Below are positions 50,082 to 59,228 of a DNA stretch of 64,000 nucleotides, one piece after another. The stretch is taken from contig SEHB01000003.1 of assembly GCA_004143945.1 (NCBI GenBank), positions 293,225 through 357,224 of the forward strand. The letters are read 5' to 3'. Both the position numbers and the translations under genes were made by a program. This DNA comes from Lysobacteraceae bacterium. GTDB lineage: Bacteria; Pseudomonadota; Gammaproteobacteria; Xanthomonadales; Rhodanobacteraceae. Below the pieces are notes generated by a model, which worked only from the letters and a program-made list of their open reading frames with translations, was not told where the DNA came from and searched no databases. Numbering within the stretch: position 1 is the stretch's first letter; every line of letters begins with the position of its first letter.

Positions 50082-50774
50082 ATGGCCGGCAGCAACGACT
50101 TCCTTGCACTCTATCAGGAGCTCGGCCTCAGCGCCGATTGCACCCTGGAGGAGTTCAAGCTCGCCTATCGCAAACGCGTCGGCGCGCTGCACCCCGACCG
50201 CGCGAACGGCGACGCCGACGCGGCGCACGGGTTGCCGCGCCTCAACGCGTTGTATACGCGTGCGATGGAGTTCCAGCGCCGCCACGGGCGGCTGCCAGGC
50301 GCGGCACAGGCGGTGACCGCGCCGCCGTCGCCGCTGCGGACGCCTTCGCGCCCGGTGGCCACGCCGCCACCTGCGCAGACGCGTGCCGCCGCGACATCCC
50401 CGCGGCGCAGCCGGCTGCCGCTGCTGCTGGTGCTCGCCGCGGCCCTCGTGGCGGCCTGGCTGTGGGCCAACCCGCCGGTGTTCGAATCCGCGGCCCCGGA
50501 GCGGACAATCTCGCAGCGCGCATCCCGCGATGCACCGGCCGCGCCGGTCGCACGCACGTTCGAACTCGGCACGCCCGCGCCGCGCGTGCGCGCGCTGCAG
50601 GGCGCGCCGCTCGGAGGCCGCGACGATCATTGGGATTACGGACCGTCCTGGGTGCAGTTCCGTTGCGGCGTGGTCAGCGGCTGGTACAGCTCGCCGCTGC
50701 GCCCGCTCAAGGTCGCGAGCGCGCGGCCACCCGAAGCAGCCGCATCCGCCCCACCCCGCACCTGCAAGGAATGA
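50082..50774 (+). CDS. J-domain protein with one membrane helix and C-terminal EPS-locus domain
   Basis: 230 aa. A J domain (residues 5 to about 72) has the Hsp70-contacting HPD at 37-39. A Pro/Ala-rich linker and a membrane helix at 112-129 (LPLLLVLAAALVAAWLW) follow. The C-terminal 60 residues include WDYGPSWVQFRCG and GWYSSPLRPLKV, a compact motif known from other Xanthomonadales J-like proteins. The J domain is cytoplasmic and could recruit DnaK to the EPS machinery; that is inference. ATG 50082 has AGGGGGCG upstream. The ATG of the methyltransferase overlaps its TGA. Divergent from the deacetylase operon, 165 bp apart. Confidence 0.82.
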   Translation: MAGSNDFLALYQELGLSADCTLEEFKLAYRKRVGALHPDRANGDADAAHGLPRLNALYTRAMEFQRRHGRLPGAAQAVTAPPSPLRTPSRPVATPPPAQTRAAATSPRRSRLPLLLVLAAALVAAWLWANPPVFESAAPERTISQRASRDAPAAPVARTFELGTPAPRVRALQGAPLGGRDDHWDYGPSWVQFRCGVVSGWYSSPLRPLKVASARPPEAAASAPPRTCKE

Positions 50775-51391
50775 TCCGCATGCTCGAGAAGGCCAGGGCG
50801 CTGCTGCAGAAGGCCAGGCGCCGGTCGTGGATGAAGTACGCGCTGCGTGGCGTCGGCGGCAACGACAACTTCGAGCGCCTCGACCTCGCGTATTCGATCG
50901 AGGATCCATGGAACATGGATTCACCGACCGAGCAGGCCCGCTTCGAACGGACCAACGCGATCATCGAACGCGAGTTCGGCCGCGTCGGCAGCCTGCTCGA
51001 ACTCGGTTGCGGCGAAGGCCACCAGAGCGCATACCTCGCGCGCGTGGCCGATCACGTGCACGGTCTCGACGTCAGCGCGAAAGCGGTCGAACGCGCGCGC
51101 CTGCGCCTGCCGCAAGCGCGCTTCGAGGCCACCGACCTGTTCGGTCAGCCCTGGAAGCCGGAGGGCGGGCGCTTCGACCTCGTCACCGCGTGCGAGGTGC
51201 TCTACTACATGGGCGACATCGACCGCTCGCTCGCGCGCATGTCCGAACTCGGCCGCGCCTGCCTCGTCACTGCGTTCGCGCCCGCCGCGCGGCGCGTCGG
51301 CCCCCACCTCGAGCGCATCGATGGCCTGCGCAAGGACTGGTTCTGGCATGGCGGGACGGTCTGGCTCGCGGCCTGGTGGCGCAATGACTGA
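50771..51391 (+). CDS. SAM-dependent methyltransferase
   Basis: 206 aa, class I fold, NodS-like. SAM motif LLELGCGEGHQSAYLA, second-strand acid LDVSAKAVERA, and FDLVTACEVLYYMGDID. C-terminus HGGTVWLAAW. Coupled by ATGA to the J-domain gene and by an 8-bp overlap to the following glycosyltransferase gene, so it probably methylates a sugar of the same polymer. An internal ATG at 50780 is a weaker start. Confidence 0.85.
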   Translation: MIRMLEKARALLQKARRRSWMKYALRGVGGNDNFERLDLAYSIEDPWNMDSPTEQARFERTNAIIEREFGRVGSLLELGCGEGHQSAYLARVADHVHGLDVSAKAVERARLRLPQARFEATDLFGQPWKPEGGRFDLVTACEVLYYMGDIDRSLARMSELGRACLVTAFAPAARRVGPHLERIDGLRKDWFWHGGTVWLAAWWRND

Positions 51392-52565
51392 GTCCGCGTC
51401 GCCGTTCGGCACGCGCGGCATCGTCTACTTCGGCAACGACTGGCTGGCCGAGAACCGCACCAGCAGCCATCACGTCGCAAGCCGCCTCGCTCGCATCGCG
51501 CCGTTGCTCTACGTGAGTTCGCCGGGCCTGCGCGCGCCGCAGGCGAGCGGGCGCGATCTCGGTCGCATGCTGCGCAAGCTGCGCGCGAGCCTGCGCGCGC
51601 CGCGCGAGGTCGCGCCGGGACTCTGGCACTGCACGGTGCCGCAGCTGCCGTTCCGGCGCATCCCGGGCGTGGACGCGCTCAACCGCGCGTTCGGCCGCTG
51701 GGCGGTGCGCCGCGCGATGCGCGCAGCCGGCATCGATCGTTGCATCAGCTGGTTCGTGGTGCCGCATCCGGGTTTCCTCGCGGGGCGACTCGGCGAAGAC
51801 CTCTGCGTCTACTACTGCATCGACGACTACGCCGCGCACCCGGGTGTCGACGCGGACTTGATCGGCCGCCGGGATGCGGAACTGAGCCGGCGCGCGGACG
51901 TCGTGTTCGTCGCGCCGCCGACGCTGCTCGCACCCAAGCAGACGCTCAATCCGCACACGATTGCCGCCCCGCATGGCGTCGACGTCGAGTTGTTCGCACG
52001 CGCCGCGGACGCGCAAACCGACGTCGCGGCCGGCGCCCGCGCGCTCGCGCGCCCGGTCGTGGGCTATTTCGGCTCGCTGCACGCGTGGATCGACTTCGAG
52101 CTGCTCGAGTGGCTCGCTCGCGCGCGCCCGCTCTGGACGTTCCTGCTGGTCGGCCATGTCGCGGCCGACACCGGCGCGCTCGCGGGCCTGCCGAACGTGC
52201 ACCTCGCGGGCGCGCAGCCGTATGCGAGCCTGCCAGGGTGGGCGAAGGCGTTCGATGTCGCGATCATCCCGTACCGCCTCAACCGCCAGGTCGCGAACGC
52301 GAATCCGCTGAAGCTGCGCGAGTACCTCGCGACCGGCAAGCCCGTGGTCAGCGTGCGCAACGCCGAGATCGAGAAGTTCGCGCGCTGGGTCCGCATCGCG
52401 GATGATCGCGAGGAATTCCTGGCGGCGATCGAGCGCGCACTCGCCGAGGATTCGCCGACCGCGTCGCTCGAACGCCGCGCCGCAGTCGCCGACCAGACCT
52501 GGGACCGCCGCGTCGAGGAGGTCGTCGGCCATGTCGCCGACGCGCTCGCGCGACGATCCGCCTGA
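51384..52565 (+). CDS. Glycosyltransferase, GT-B fold
   Basis: 393 aa. GIVYFGNDWLAENRTSSHHVA at the N-terminus and the middle stretch VYYCIDDYAAHPGVD match the GT1/GT4-related transferases found in EPS and O-antigen loci. The second domain has ALARPVVGYFGSLHAWIDFELL, IIPYRLNRQVANANPLKLREYLATGKPVVS with its conserved PLKxxEYLA nucleotide-binding loop. Start overlaps the previous stop by 8 bp. Confidence 0.85.
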   Translation: MTESASPFGTRGIVYFGNDWLAENRTSSHHVASRLARIAPLLYVSSPGLRAPQASGRDLGRMLRKLRASLRAPREVAPGLWHCTVPQLPFRRIPGVDALNRAFGRWAVRRAMRAAGIDRCISWFVVPHPGFLAGRLGEDLCVYYCIDDYAAHPGVDADLIGRRDAELSRRADVVFVAPPTLLAPKQTLNPHTIAAPHGVDVELFARAADAQTDVAAGARALARPVVGYFGSLHAWIDFELLEWLARARPLWTFLLVGHVAADTGALAGLPNVHLAGAQPYASLPGWAKAFDVAIIPYRLNRQVANANPLKLREYLATGKPVVSVRNAEIEKFARWVRIADDREEFLAAIERALAEDSPTASLERRAAVADQTWDRRVEEVVGHVADALARRSA

Positions 52566-52590
52566 TCACGTTGTCCAACCGAGGTTTTCC

Positions 52591-54654
52591 ATGAGCACTC
52601 CGAACCCTGTCCGGCTGCGTGTCGCGATCGTCGGCGCCGGTTATGTCGCCGGCCACCATCTCGCGGCGCTCAAGCGCCTCGATTTCGTGGACCTCGTCGG
52701 GCTGTGCGACCCGAACCTCGAGGCAGCGCGTGCGCTCGCCGCGCGCTTCGGCATCGACCGCGTCGCGCCCGACCTCGCCGGACTCGCGGACGCGAGGCCG
52801 CACGTCGTGCACGTGCTGACGCCGCCCGCTTCGCACGCGGCGATCGCGTTGCAGGCGCTGGAGATGGGCTGCGGCGTGCTGGTCGAGAAGCCGATGGCGG
52901 ACACCGCCGCCGAGTGCCGCGCGATGATCGCGAAGGCGCGCGAGAAGGGCCTGATCCTCGGCGTCAACCATTCCGACCTGCTCGACCCGGTGGTGGCGCG
53001 CGCGCTCGAGGCGGTCCGCGCCGGCCGCATCGGCGAACTGGTGTCGGTCGACATCCTGCGCAGCTCCGAATACCCGGCGTATGCGGGCGGTCCGCTGCCC
53101 GCACAGGTCGCGCAGGGCTCGTATCCGTTCCGCGACCTCGGCGTGCACGCGCTGTACACGCTCGAAGCGTTCCTCGGCGCGCTCGCGACGCCCGAAGTGC
53201 GCTTCCAGGCCAGCGGGCGCGACCCGAACCTGCGCTACGACGAATGGCAGCTGCAGGTCGCGGGCGCGCGCGGCATCGGTCGCGCATTGATGTCGTGGAA
53301 CGCGCGACCGATGGAAAGCCGGCTCGTGGTGCGCGGCACGCGCGGCTCGATCGAGGTCGACCGTTTCCTGCAGGTGTGCCGCATCCACCGCGTGCTGCCG
53401 GGACCCAAGTTCATCGGCATCGTGCTGAACACGTTGCTGTCGGCGATCGCCGACGTGTTCCGCGTGCCGTGGAACGTGCTGCGCTTCGCGACCGGCCACC
53501 TGCGTCCATCTCCGGGCATCCAGCAGGGCGCGGCGGAGTTCGCACGCGCGGCGCGCGACAACGGCAAGCCCCCTTTCAGCGGCGAGGATGCGCTGCGCGT
53601 GATCGAGTTGCTGGAACCCGCCTGCAGCGAGCCGGATCGGCTGCGGCGAGAAGAGATCGACGCGCGTTACCTGCCGCTCGAGCCCGTCGACGCGCTGGTG
53701 ACCGGCGCGGGCGGCTTCCTCGGTCGGGCGCTGGTCAAGGCGCTGCGCGCGCGCGGCCAGCGCGTGCGCGTGCTGCTGCGCAAGCCGCTCGACGTCCACG
53801 CGCACGACGCGGGCGTGCAGGTCGTGACCGGCGACCTCGGCGATCCGCGTGCAGTCGCGCATGCGGTGCGCGGAGCGGGCATCGTCTACCACGTCGGCGC
53901 CGCGATGCGCGGCAGCGCGCGCGACTTCGAGGCCGGCACCGTGCACGGCACGCACAACATCATCGAGGCCTGCCTGCACGAGAAGACGCGTCGCCTGGTT
54001 TACGTGAGCTCGCTCAGCGTGCTCGACCACGCAGGGCGCGACCCATCCGCGCGCCTGACCGAAGCGGCGAACTACGAGCCCGAACCGAACCTGCGCGGCG
54101 CCTACACGCGCACGAAGCTCGCGGCCGAACTCGAGGTCCGCGCCGCGATGCGCGATCGCGGCCTCGAGGCGGTGATCCTGCGCCCGGGCCAGATCTTCGG
54201 TCCCGGCGCCGAGAAGGTCACGCCGAATGCGGTGGTCGGCCTCGCGGGGCGTTGGGTCGCGGTCGGCGAGGGCACGCAGACCTTGCCGCTCGTCTACCTC
54301 GACGACGTCGTGGACGCCTTGCTGCTCGCGGGCGAATCGCAACGCGCGGCCGGCGGGCTCTACCACGTCGTCGATCCGAACCCGGTCACGCAGCAGGCCT
54401 ACCTCGAGCGCGTGCAACGCAAGCTCGGTGACGAACTGCGCGTCGTGCGAGTCCCGGTGCGCGTGTTCATGGGCCTGGCCTGGGGCGTGGAACAGCTCGG
54501 GAAGCTGCTCAAGCGGGAGGTGCCGCTGACGCGCTATCGCGTGCGCTCGCTGCGCCCGCTCGCGAACTTCGACCTCGCTGCCGCGAACAACGAGCTCGGC
54601 TGGACCCCGCGCGTCGGCGTCGAGCGCGGGCTGCAGCAGACCTTCGGCGCGTGA
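52591..54654 (+). CDS. Fused Gfo/Idh/MocA oxidoreductase and NAD-dependent epimerase/dehydratase
   Basis: 687 aa, two complete Rossmann enzymes in one chain. Residues 1 to about 360: Gfo/Idh/MocA oxidoreductase with VAIVGAGYVAGHH, the EKP active-site motif at 99-101, and the usual C-terminal substrate domain (NHSDLLDPVVARALE, FRDLGVHALYTLEAF). Residues about 366-687: SDR epimerase/dehydratase with ALVTGAGGFLGRAL, YVSSLS, catalytic Y505-x3-K509 (YTRTK), LRPGQIFGPGAEKV. The joint region PLEPVDALVTG has no long linker. The frame is uninterrupted, so this is a genuine fusion. It may carry out consecutive steps on one nucleotide or lipid-linked sugar. It is 25 bp after the glycosyltransferase gene. 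Confidence 0.88.
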   Translation: MSTPNPVRLRVAIVGAGYVAGHHLAALKRLDFVDLVGLCDPNLEAARALAARFGIDRVAPDLAGLADARPHVVHVLTPPASHAAIALQALEMGCGVLVEKPMADTAAECRAMIAKAREKGLILGVNHSDLLDPVVARALEAVRAGRIGELVSVDILRSSEYPAYAGGPLPAQVAQGSYPFRDLGVHALYTLEAFLGALATPEVRFQASGRDPNLRYDEWQLQVAGARGIGRALMSWNARPMESRLVVRGTRGSIEVDRFLQVCRIHRVLPGPKFIGIVLNTLLSAIADVFRVPWNVLRFATGHLRPSPGIQQGAAEFARAARDNGKPPFSGEDALRVIELLEPACSEPDRLRREEIDARYLPLEPVDALVTGAGGFLGRALVKALRARGQRVRVLLRKPLDVHAHDAGVQVVTGDLGDPRAVAHAVRGAGIVYHVGAAMRGSARDFEAGTVHGTHNIIEACLHEKTRRLVYVSSLSVLDHAGRDPSARLTEAANYEPEPNLRGAYTRTKLAAELEVRAAMRDRGLEAVILRPGQIFGPGAEKVTPNAVVGLAGRWVAVGEGTQTLPLVYLDDVVDALLLAGESQRAAGGLYHVVDPNPVTQQAYLERVQRKLGDELRVVRVPVRVFMGLAWGVEQLGKLLKREVPLTRYRVRSLRPLANFDLAAANNELGWTPRVGVERGLQQTFGA

Positions 54655-54700
54655 TGCGCGTGGGAGGGCCGGAACGAGGAACCGGTGCAACTCGACGGCA

Positions 54701-55729
54701 TCAGGCAGGAGCAGGCGCGCGGCGGCGTTTCCACGCGTCACGGATCAGGCGCATCGCGGGACGTTCGACGAGGAATGTCAGCAGCGTCGCGAGCACGGTG
54801 ACGATGAGCGCCGCGCACACCGCCGCGCCGGTCGCGCCGAGTCCCGCATGCTCGAAGCGCCAGATCAGGCTGAAGCCGATGGCCTGGTGCAGCAGGTAGA
54901 GCGAATAGGAGATCGTGCCGAAGAACGCGAACGGCGCCGCGCGCAGCCAGCCGAGCTTGCCGGCCGTGAACAACGCGAAGATGCCGGTGCACACGAGCGC
55001 GACTTCGGCGTACACGAGCGGATACGCGATCGCGATCGTCGCGACGCAGCCCGCCACCAGCAGCGCGTCGAGCCGCCAGTGCGACGGGAACGCGCAGATC
55101 CGGTAGAACAGGATGCCGATCGCGAAGAACGGGATGTGGCGCAGGATCAGCAGCTCGCGCACGGTGTACGAGAAATGGCGGTCGTACTTCGTCGCGAGGC
55201 CGTAACCGATCGCGAGCAGCAGCCAGCCCGCGATGATCCAGCGGATGCGCGCGAGCAGCCCGAGCACGAACCAGGCGAGCATCTGCAGGTAGAAGAACAG
55301 TTCGACCTGCAGCGTCCAGTACGAACCATCGATGTGTTCGGCGCCGAGCAGTTGCTGCACCATCGTGAAGTCGAGCAGCACGTCGCCGAGCGGCAGCCGC
55401 TGCGACGACATCCCGATCGTGTAGACGAACGCGGCGCTCATGAGGATCGCGACCCAGTACGCCGGGAACAGCCGCGAGAAGCGCGACACGACGAAGTCCA
55501 TCGCGGTGCGCGTGCGCTCGAGCGTCATGAAGATCACGAAGCCGCTGATCAGGAAGAACAGGTGCACGCCGTAGTTGCCGAACGAGAACGACGGCGGCGG
55601 CTCCCCGACATGGCCATGCAGCTGTCCGTACAGCGTGGTGTAGTGGAACGCGACCACCGCGAGCGCGGCGAGGCCGCGCAGCGCATCGAGTTCGACCACG
55701 CGCGATGCTGTCGGTCCAGTGGTGTCCAA
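54701..55729 (-). CDS. Acyltransferase 3 family membrane O-acyltransferase
   Basis: 342 aa, about 10 membrane helices. Family start VVELDALRGLAALAVVAFHYTT with the active-site histidine, YGVHLFFLISGFVIFMTLERT, RFSRLFPAYWVAI, and SYWTLQVELFFYLQMLAW with a conserved acidic residue. It transfers acetyl or other acyl groups to the polysaccharide across the inner membrane. The start is uncertain: the frame opens with TTG 55729, and GTG ten codons later (VVELDAL) is close to the usual N-terminus. It is convergent with the fused oxidoreductase gene. Confidence 0.85.
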   Translation of the reverse strand: MDTTGPTASRVVELDALRGLAALAVVAFHYTTLYGQLHGHVGEPPPSFSFGNYGVHLFFLISGFVIFMTLERTRTAMDFVVSRFSRLFPAYWVAILMSAAFVYTIGMSSQRLPLGDVLLDFTMVQQLLGAEHIDGSYWTLQVELFFYLQMLAWFVLGLLARIRWIIAGWLLLAIGYGLATKYDRHFSYTVRELLILRHIPFFAIGILFYRICAFPSHWRLDALLVAGCVATIAIAYPLVYAEVALVCTGIFALFTAGKLGWLRAAPFAFFGTISYSLYLLHQAIGFSLIWRFEHAGLGATGAAVCAALIVTVLATLLTFLVERPAMRLIRDAWKRRRAPAPA

Positions 55730-55904
55730 GCGCCCATTCCCCCTGCCCGCGCAGCGGGCGGTCCATCATACGCTTGCGTCGTGCCGCCTGAGCGCCGGTC
55801 GGGCTGGCGCCACCTCGTCGGCATCCTCCCCGCTGCACGAAGCCGACCGGGCCCGCAGCGGTCCGGTGCCCTACAATCGCGGACCGCACCGCCATCGCGA
55901 CCGC

Positions 55905-57095
55905 ATGCGCATCCTCGTCGTCACCTCGCAGTTCCCGCTGGCTGGCGAGCCGAACCGCGGACGCCCGCTGCTGCAGACGGTGCGCGAACTCGCGCGACTG
56001 GCCGAGGTGCGCGTGCTGAGTCCGGTCGCGACCTATCCGCGCTGGGCGCGGCCGCGCAGTTACCTGTTCCGCCCGGCTGCGCCGGCCGACGCATTCGAAG
56101 GTTTCGGCGTCGAGTACGCGACCTATCCCGCGCTGCCCGCGTTGACGCGACCGTTCAATGGCTGGTCCTGCGCACGCGCGCTGCAGGCGCCGGCCGCGGC
56201 GTTCGCGCCCGACCTCGTCCTCGCGTGGTGGTTGTATCCCGATGCGTTCGGCGCGCGCCTCGTCGCGCGCCGGCTCGGCGTGCCGTTCGTCGCGGGTGCG
56301 CGCGGATCGGACCTGCGCGTGCGCGATGCGTTGAGCCGCCGCCTCACGGTACCGGTCGTGCGCGCGGCGGATCGGCTGCTCGTCGTGAGCGCCGATCTCG
56401 GCCGCGTGGCCGAACGGGAATACGGCGCCGATCCCGCGCGCGTGCGTGTCATCGCGAACGGCTGCGATGCGTCCATCTTCCGGCGGCGCGAGCGCGCGGC
56501 GACGCGCGACGCACTCGGCATCGCGCACGATGCAGAGGTCGTGCTGTATGTCGGCCGCCTGGTCGTCGAAAAGGGACTGCGCGAACTCGTCGATGCGGTG
56601 CGCGCGCTGCGCGCGACGCGGCCGCGCCTCGAACTCGTGCTGGTCGGGGACGGCCCGCTGCGCGCCGCGCTCGCGGCATTCGCGACGGACCCCGCCTCCG
56701 GGCTGCGCCTCGCCGGCGCGCAGTCGCCCGGGGGCGTCGCCGAGTGGATGGCCGCATCCGACCTCGTCGCATTGCCGAGCTGGTCCGAAGGCCATCCGAA
56801 CGTGCTGGTCGAGGCGCTTGCCTGCGGCCGGCCGGTGCTGTCGTGCCCGGTCGGCGGCGTGCCCGAAGTCGTCGACGAGGACGCCGGCGTGCTGGTGCCG
56901 CCGCGCGATGCCGCGGCGCTCGCGCGCGGGATCGACGCGGTGCTCGCACGCGAATGGGACGAAGCGGCGCTGTCCACGCGCCACTCGCGCGGCTGGAACG
57001 AGGTCGCGGCGGATACGATGACGGCCTGCCGCGAGGCGCTCGCGGACCATCCGGTGGCGCGCATCTCCGCGCGCCGCGCGACCGAGGGGGATTGA
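55905..57095 (+). CDS. Family 4 glycosyltransferase
   Basis: 396 aa, GT-B fold. MRILVVTSQFPLAGEPNRGR at the N-terminus, AGARGSDLRVRDAL in the first domain, IANGCDASIFRR and VLYVGRLVVEKGLRELVDAV in the hinge, and PSWSEGHPNVLVEALACGRPVLSCPVGGVPE with the E-x7-E nucleotide-sugar motif. It matches the exosortase-A-type glycosyltransferases that precede the AsnB-like gene. The AsnB-like gene follows after 5 bp. Confidence 0.9.
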   Translation: MRILVVTSQFPLAGEPNRGRPLLQTVRELARLAEVRVLSPVATYPRWARPRSYLFRPAAPADAFEGFGVEYATYPALPALTRPFNGWSCARALQAPAAAFAPDLVLAWWLYPDAFGARLVARRLGVPFVAGARGSDLRVRDALSRRLTVPVVRAADRLLVVSADLGRVAEREYGADPARVRVIANGCDASIFRRRERAATRDALGIAHDAEVVLYVGRLVVEKGLRELVDAVRALRATRPRLELVLVGDGPLRAALAAFATDPASGLRLAGAQSPGGVAEWMAASDLVALPSWSEGHPNVLVEALACGRPVLSCPVGGVPEVVDEDAGVLVPPRDAAALARGIDAVLAREWDEAALSTRHSRGWNEVAADTMTACREALADHPVARISARRATEGD

Positions 57096-57100
57096 ACGAC

Positions 57101-59035
57101 GTGTGCGGAATTGCAGGCTTCAGCGGGCCGGACGTGCGCGCCGACACGGCGCAGCCGATGCTCGAACGGATGATCCATACGCTGCACCACCGCGGACCGG
57201 ACGGATACGGCTACCATGTGGCGGACGGCATCGGGCTCGCACATGCGCGGCTTTCGATCATCGACCTCGCGACCGGCGACCAGCCGATCCGCAACGAGCG
57301 CGGCGACGCATGGACGGTGTTCAACGGCGAGATCTTCAACTACGTGGAGCTGCGCGCCGAGCTCGTCGCGCAGGGGCACCGCTTCTACACGCAGTCCGAC
57401 ACCGAAGTCATCGTGCACCTGTACGACCGCTACGGCGACCGCTTCGTCGAGCACCTCAATGGCCAGTTCGCGATCGCGCTGTGGGACGCGCGGCGCCGCC
57501 GACTCGTGCTCGCGCGTGATCGCGCCGGCATCCGTCCTTTGTTCCATGCGCGCGCTCACGGTCGGATCTGGTTCGCATCGGAAATCAAGGCGCTGCTCGC
57601 GGCATTGCCCGGGCACGCACGACTCTCGCCGCTCGGCGTGGTCGAGTCGCTCGGCCTGTGGGCGCCCGCCGATCCGGATACTGCGTTCGAAGGCATTTCG
57701 AGCCTGCCACCGGGCCACCTGCTCGCGATCGAAGCCGACGGCACGCAAACGCTGACGCAGTACTGGGACTGGGCGTTTCCCGCGGCCGGATCCCCGCGCG
57801 CGTTCGCGTCGGTGGAACAGGCGACCGCCGAGCTGCGCGAACTGCTGGTCGACGCGGTTCGGCTGCAGCTGCGCGCTGACGTTCCGGTCGGCGCCTACCT
57901 CAGCGGCGGGCTTGATTCGTCCGGCATCGTCGCGATGATCCGCGGCTTCACGGATACGCCGGTGCGCACGTTTTCGGTCGCGTTCGAGGACGCGGAATTC
58001 GACGAAAGCGACCACCAGCAGGCGATGGTGCGCCACCTCGGCACCGACCATACGACGCTGCGGGTCACGCGCCGGCAGATCGGGGAGTCGTTCCCGCGCC
58101 TCGTGCGGCATGCGGAAGCGCCGGTGCTGCGGACTGCGCCGGTGCCGATGATGCTGTTGTCGGCGAGCGTGCGCGAGCACGGCTACAAGGTGGTGCTGAC
58201 CGGCGAGGGCGCCGACGAGGTGTTCGGCGGCTACGACCTGTTCAAGGAAGCGAAGGTTCGCCGCTTCTGGGCACGCCAGCCCGGATCGACGCTGCGTCCG
58301 AAACTGCTCGGGCGGCTGTACGGCTACCTCGGCAACTCGCCGGTACGCAACCCGGCCTTCGCGCAATCGTTCTTCGGCCAGGGCATGGACTACCTCGAAC
58401 GCCCCGTGTTCGCGCATGTGCCGCGCTGGACCACGTCGCAGCGCGCGCTCGCGTTCCTCTCGCCCGAGATGCGCGCCGCGGTCGGCGAGTGGGACGCGCC
58501 TTCCTGGTACGAGCAGCGCTTGCCACCCGCGATCATGTCGTGGGGTCCGCTCGCGCGCGACCAGTACGTCGAGGCGAAATCGCTGCTCGCCGCGTACCTG
58601 CTCGCCGCGCAGGGCGATCGCGTCGCGGCCGCCAATTCGGTCGAAGGCCGCGTGCCCTATCTCGACCACCGCGTGATCGAGTTCGGCAACCGCCTGCCCG
58701 AGCACTGGAAGATCCGCGGGCTGACCGAGAAGTACCTGCTGCGTCGCGCACTCGCGGACCTGCTGCCGGCCGACATCGTCACGCGCACCAAACAGCCCTA
58801 CCGCGCGCCCGACAGCGCGAGCTTCTTCTTCGATGGCAAGGCACTGGATTTCGTCGACGACCTGCTCGGTGCCGAACGGCTGCGCAAGGCCGGCTATTTC
58901 GATGCGGCCGCGGTGGGCCGACTCGTGGACAAGTGCCGTTCCGGCAAGGCCACGGGCTTCGCGGACAACCAGGCCTTCGTCGGCATCCTCTCGACGATGC
59001 TGCTCGACGAGACATTCGTTCGCGCCTCGTCGTAG
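57101..59035 (+). CDS. Asparagine synthase-like amidotransferase of the EPS locus
   Basis: 644 aa, AsnB/XrtA-type amidotransferase 1. Class II glutaminase domain with Cys2 nucleophile after the initiator (CGIAGFSG), HHRGPDG, RLSIIDL, FNGEIFNY; synthetase domain with the pyrophosphate loop YLSGGLDSSGIV, GEGADEVFGGYD and NSVEGRVPYLDHRVIEF. It transfers glutamine-derived ammonia to a carboxylate. In EPS loci the likely acceptor is a uronic acid, which fits the uronate genes here; true asparagine synthesis is the alternative. GTG 57101 is chosen because only it places Cys at position 2; GAGGGGG precedes. The TAG stop is from a REP doublet. Confidence 0.92.
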   Translation: MCGIAGFSGPDVRADTAQPMLERMIHTLHHRGPDGYGYHVADGIGLAHARLSIIDLATGDQPIRNERGDAWTVFNGEIFNYVELRAELVAQGHRFYTQSDTEVIVHLYDRYGDRFVEHLNGQFAIALWDARRRRLVLARDRAGIRPLFHARAHGRIWFASEIKALLAALPGHARLSPLGVVESLGLWAPADPDTAFEGISSLPPGHLLAIEADGTQTLTQYWDWAFPAAGSPRAFASVEQATAELRELLVDAVRLQLRADVPVGAYLSGGLDSSGIVAMIRGFTDTPVRTFSVAFEDAEFDESDHQQAMVRHLGTDHTTLRVTRRQIGESFPRLVRHAEAPVLRTAPVPMMLLSASVREHGYKVVLTGEGADEVFGGYDLFKEAKVRRFWARQPGSTLRPKLLGRLYGYLGNSPVRNPAFAQSFFGQGMDYLERPVFAHVPRWTTSQRALAFLSPEMRAAVGEWDAPSWYEQRLPPAIMSWGPLARDQYVEAKSLLAAYLLAAQGDRVAAANSVEGRVPYLDHRVIEFGNRLPEHWKIRGLTEKYLLRRALADLLPADIVTRTKQPYRAPDSASFFFDGKALDFVDDLLGAERLRKAGYFDAAAVGRLVDKCRSGKATGFADNQAFVGILSTMLLDETFVRASS

Positions 59036-59131
59036 GAGCGGCGCAGCCGCAACCGTCCTGTTGCAGGGTTGCCGGCCATGCGGTTTCGCCGCTTTGCCGC
59101 TTTTTTCCCCGATCGCGGCTGCGCCGCTCCT
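59032..59131. repeat. GTAG REP doublet 4 (provides a stop codon)
   Basis: Left arm GTAGGAGCGGCGCAGCCGC and right arm GCGGCTGCGCCGCTCCTGG share a 17-bp perfect inverted repeat about 63 bp apart; the right head has decayed from CTAC to CTGG. TAG 59033-59035 is the stop of the AsnB-like gene. The rest of the gap to 59228 holds no gene. Confidence 0.85.
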
Positions 59132-59228
59132 GGAACGGCTGCGCCGGTGCGTGCAACGGGTGGCGCATGGCCCATTGCGCTTTCCACCGCGTCGGCTACC
59201 TTTGCGCTTCCGCAACGCAGGGGTGGCG

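Noticed and set aside
54848..57100. The upstream 750 codons of the long frame containing the AsnB-like gene
   Set aside because: They overlap the acyltransferase and the GT4 gene in other frames and have shadow composition; the real gene starts at GTG 57101 with Cys2.
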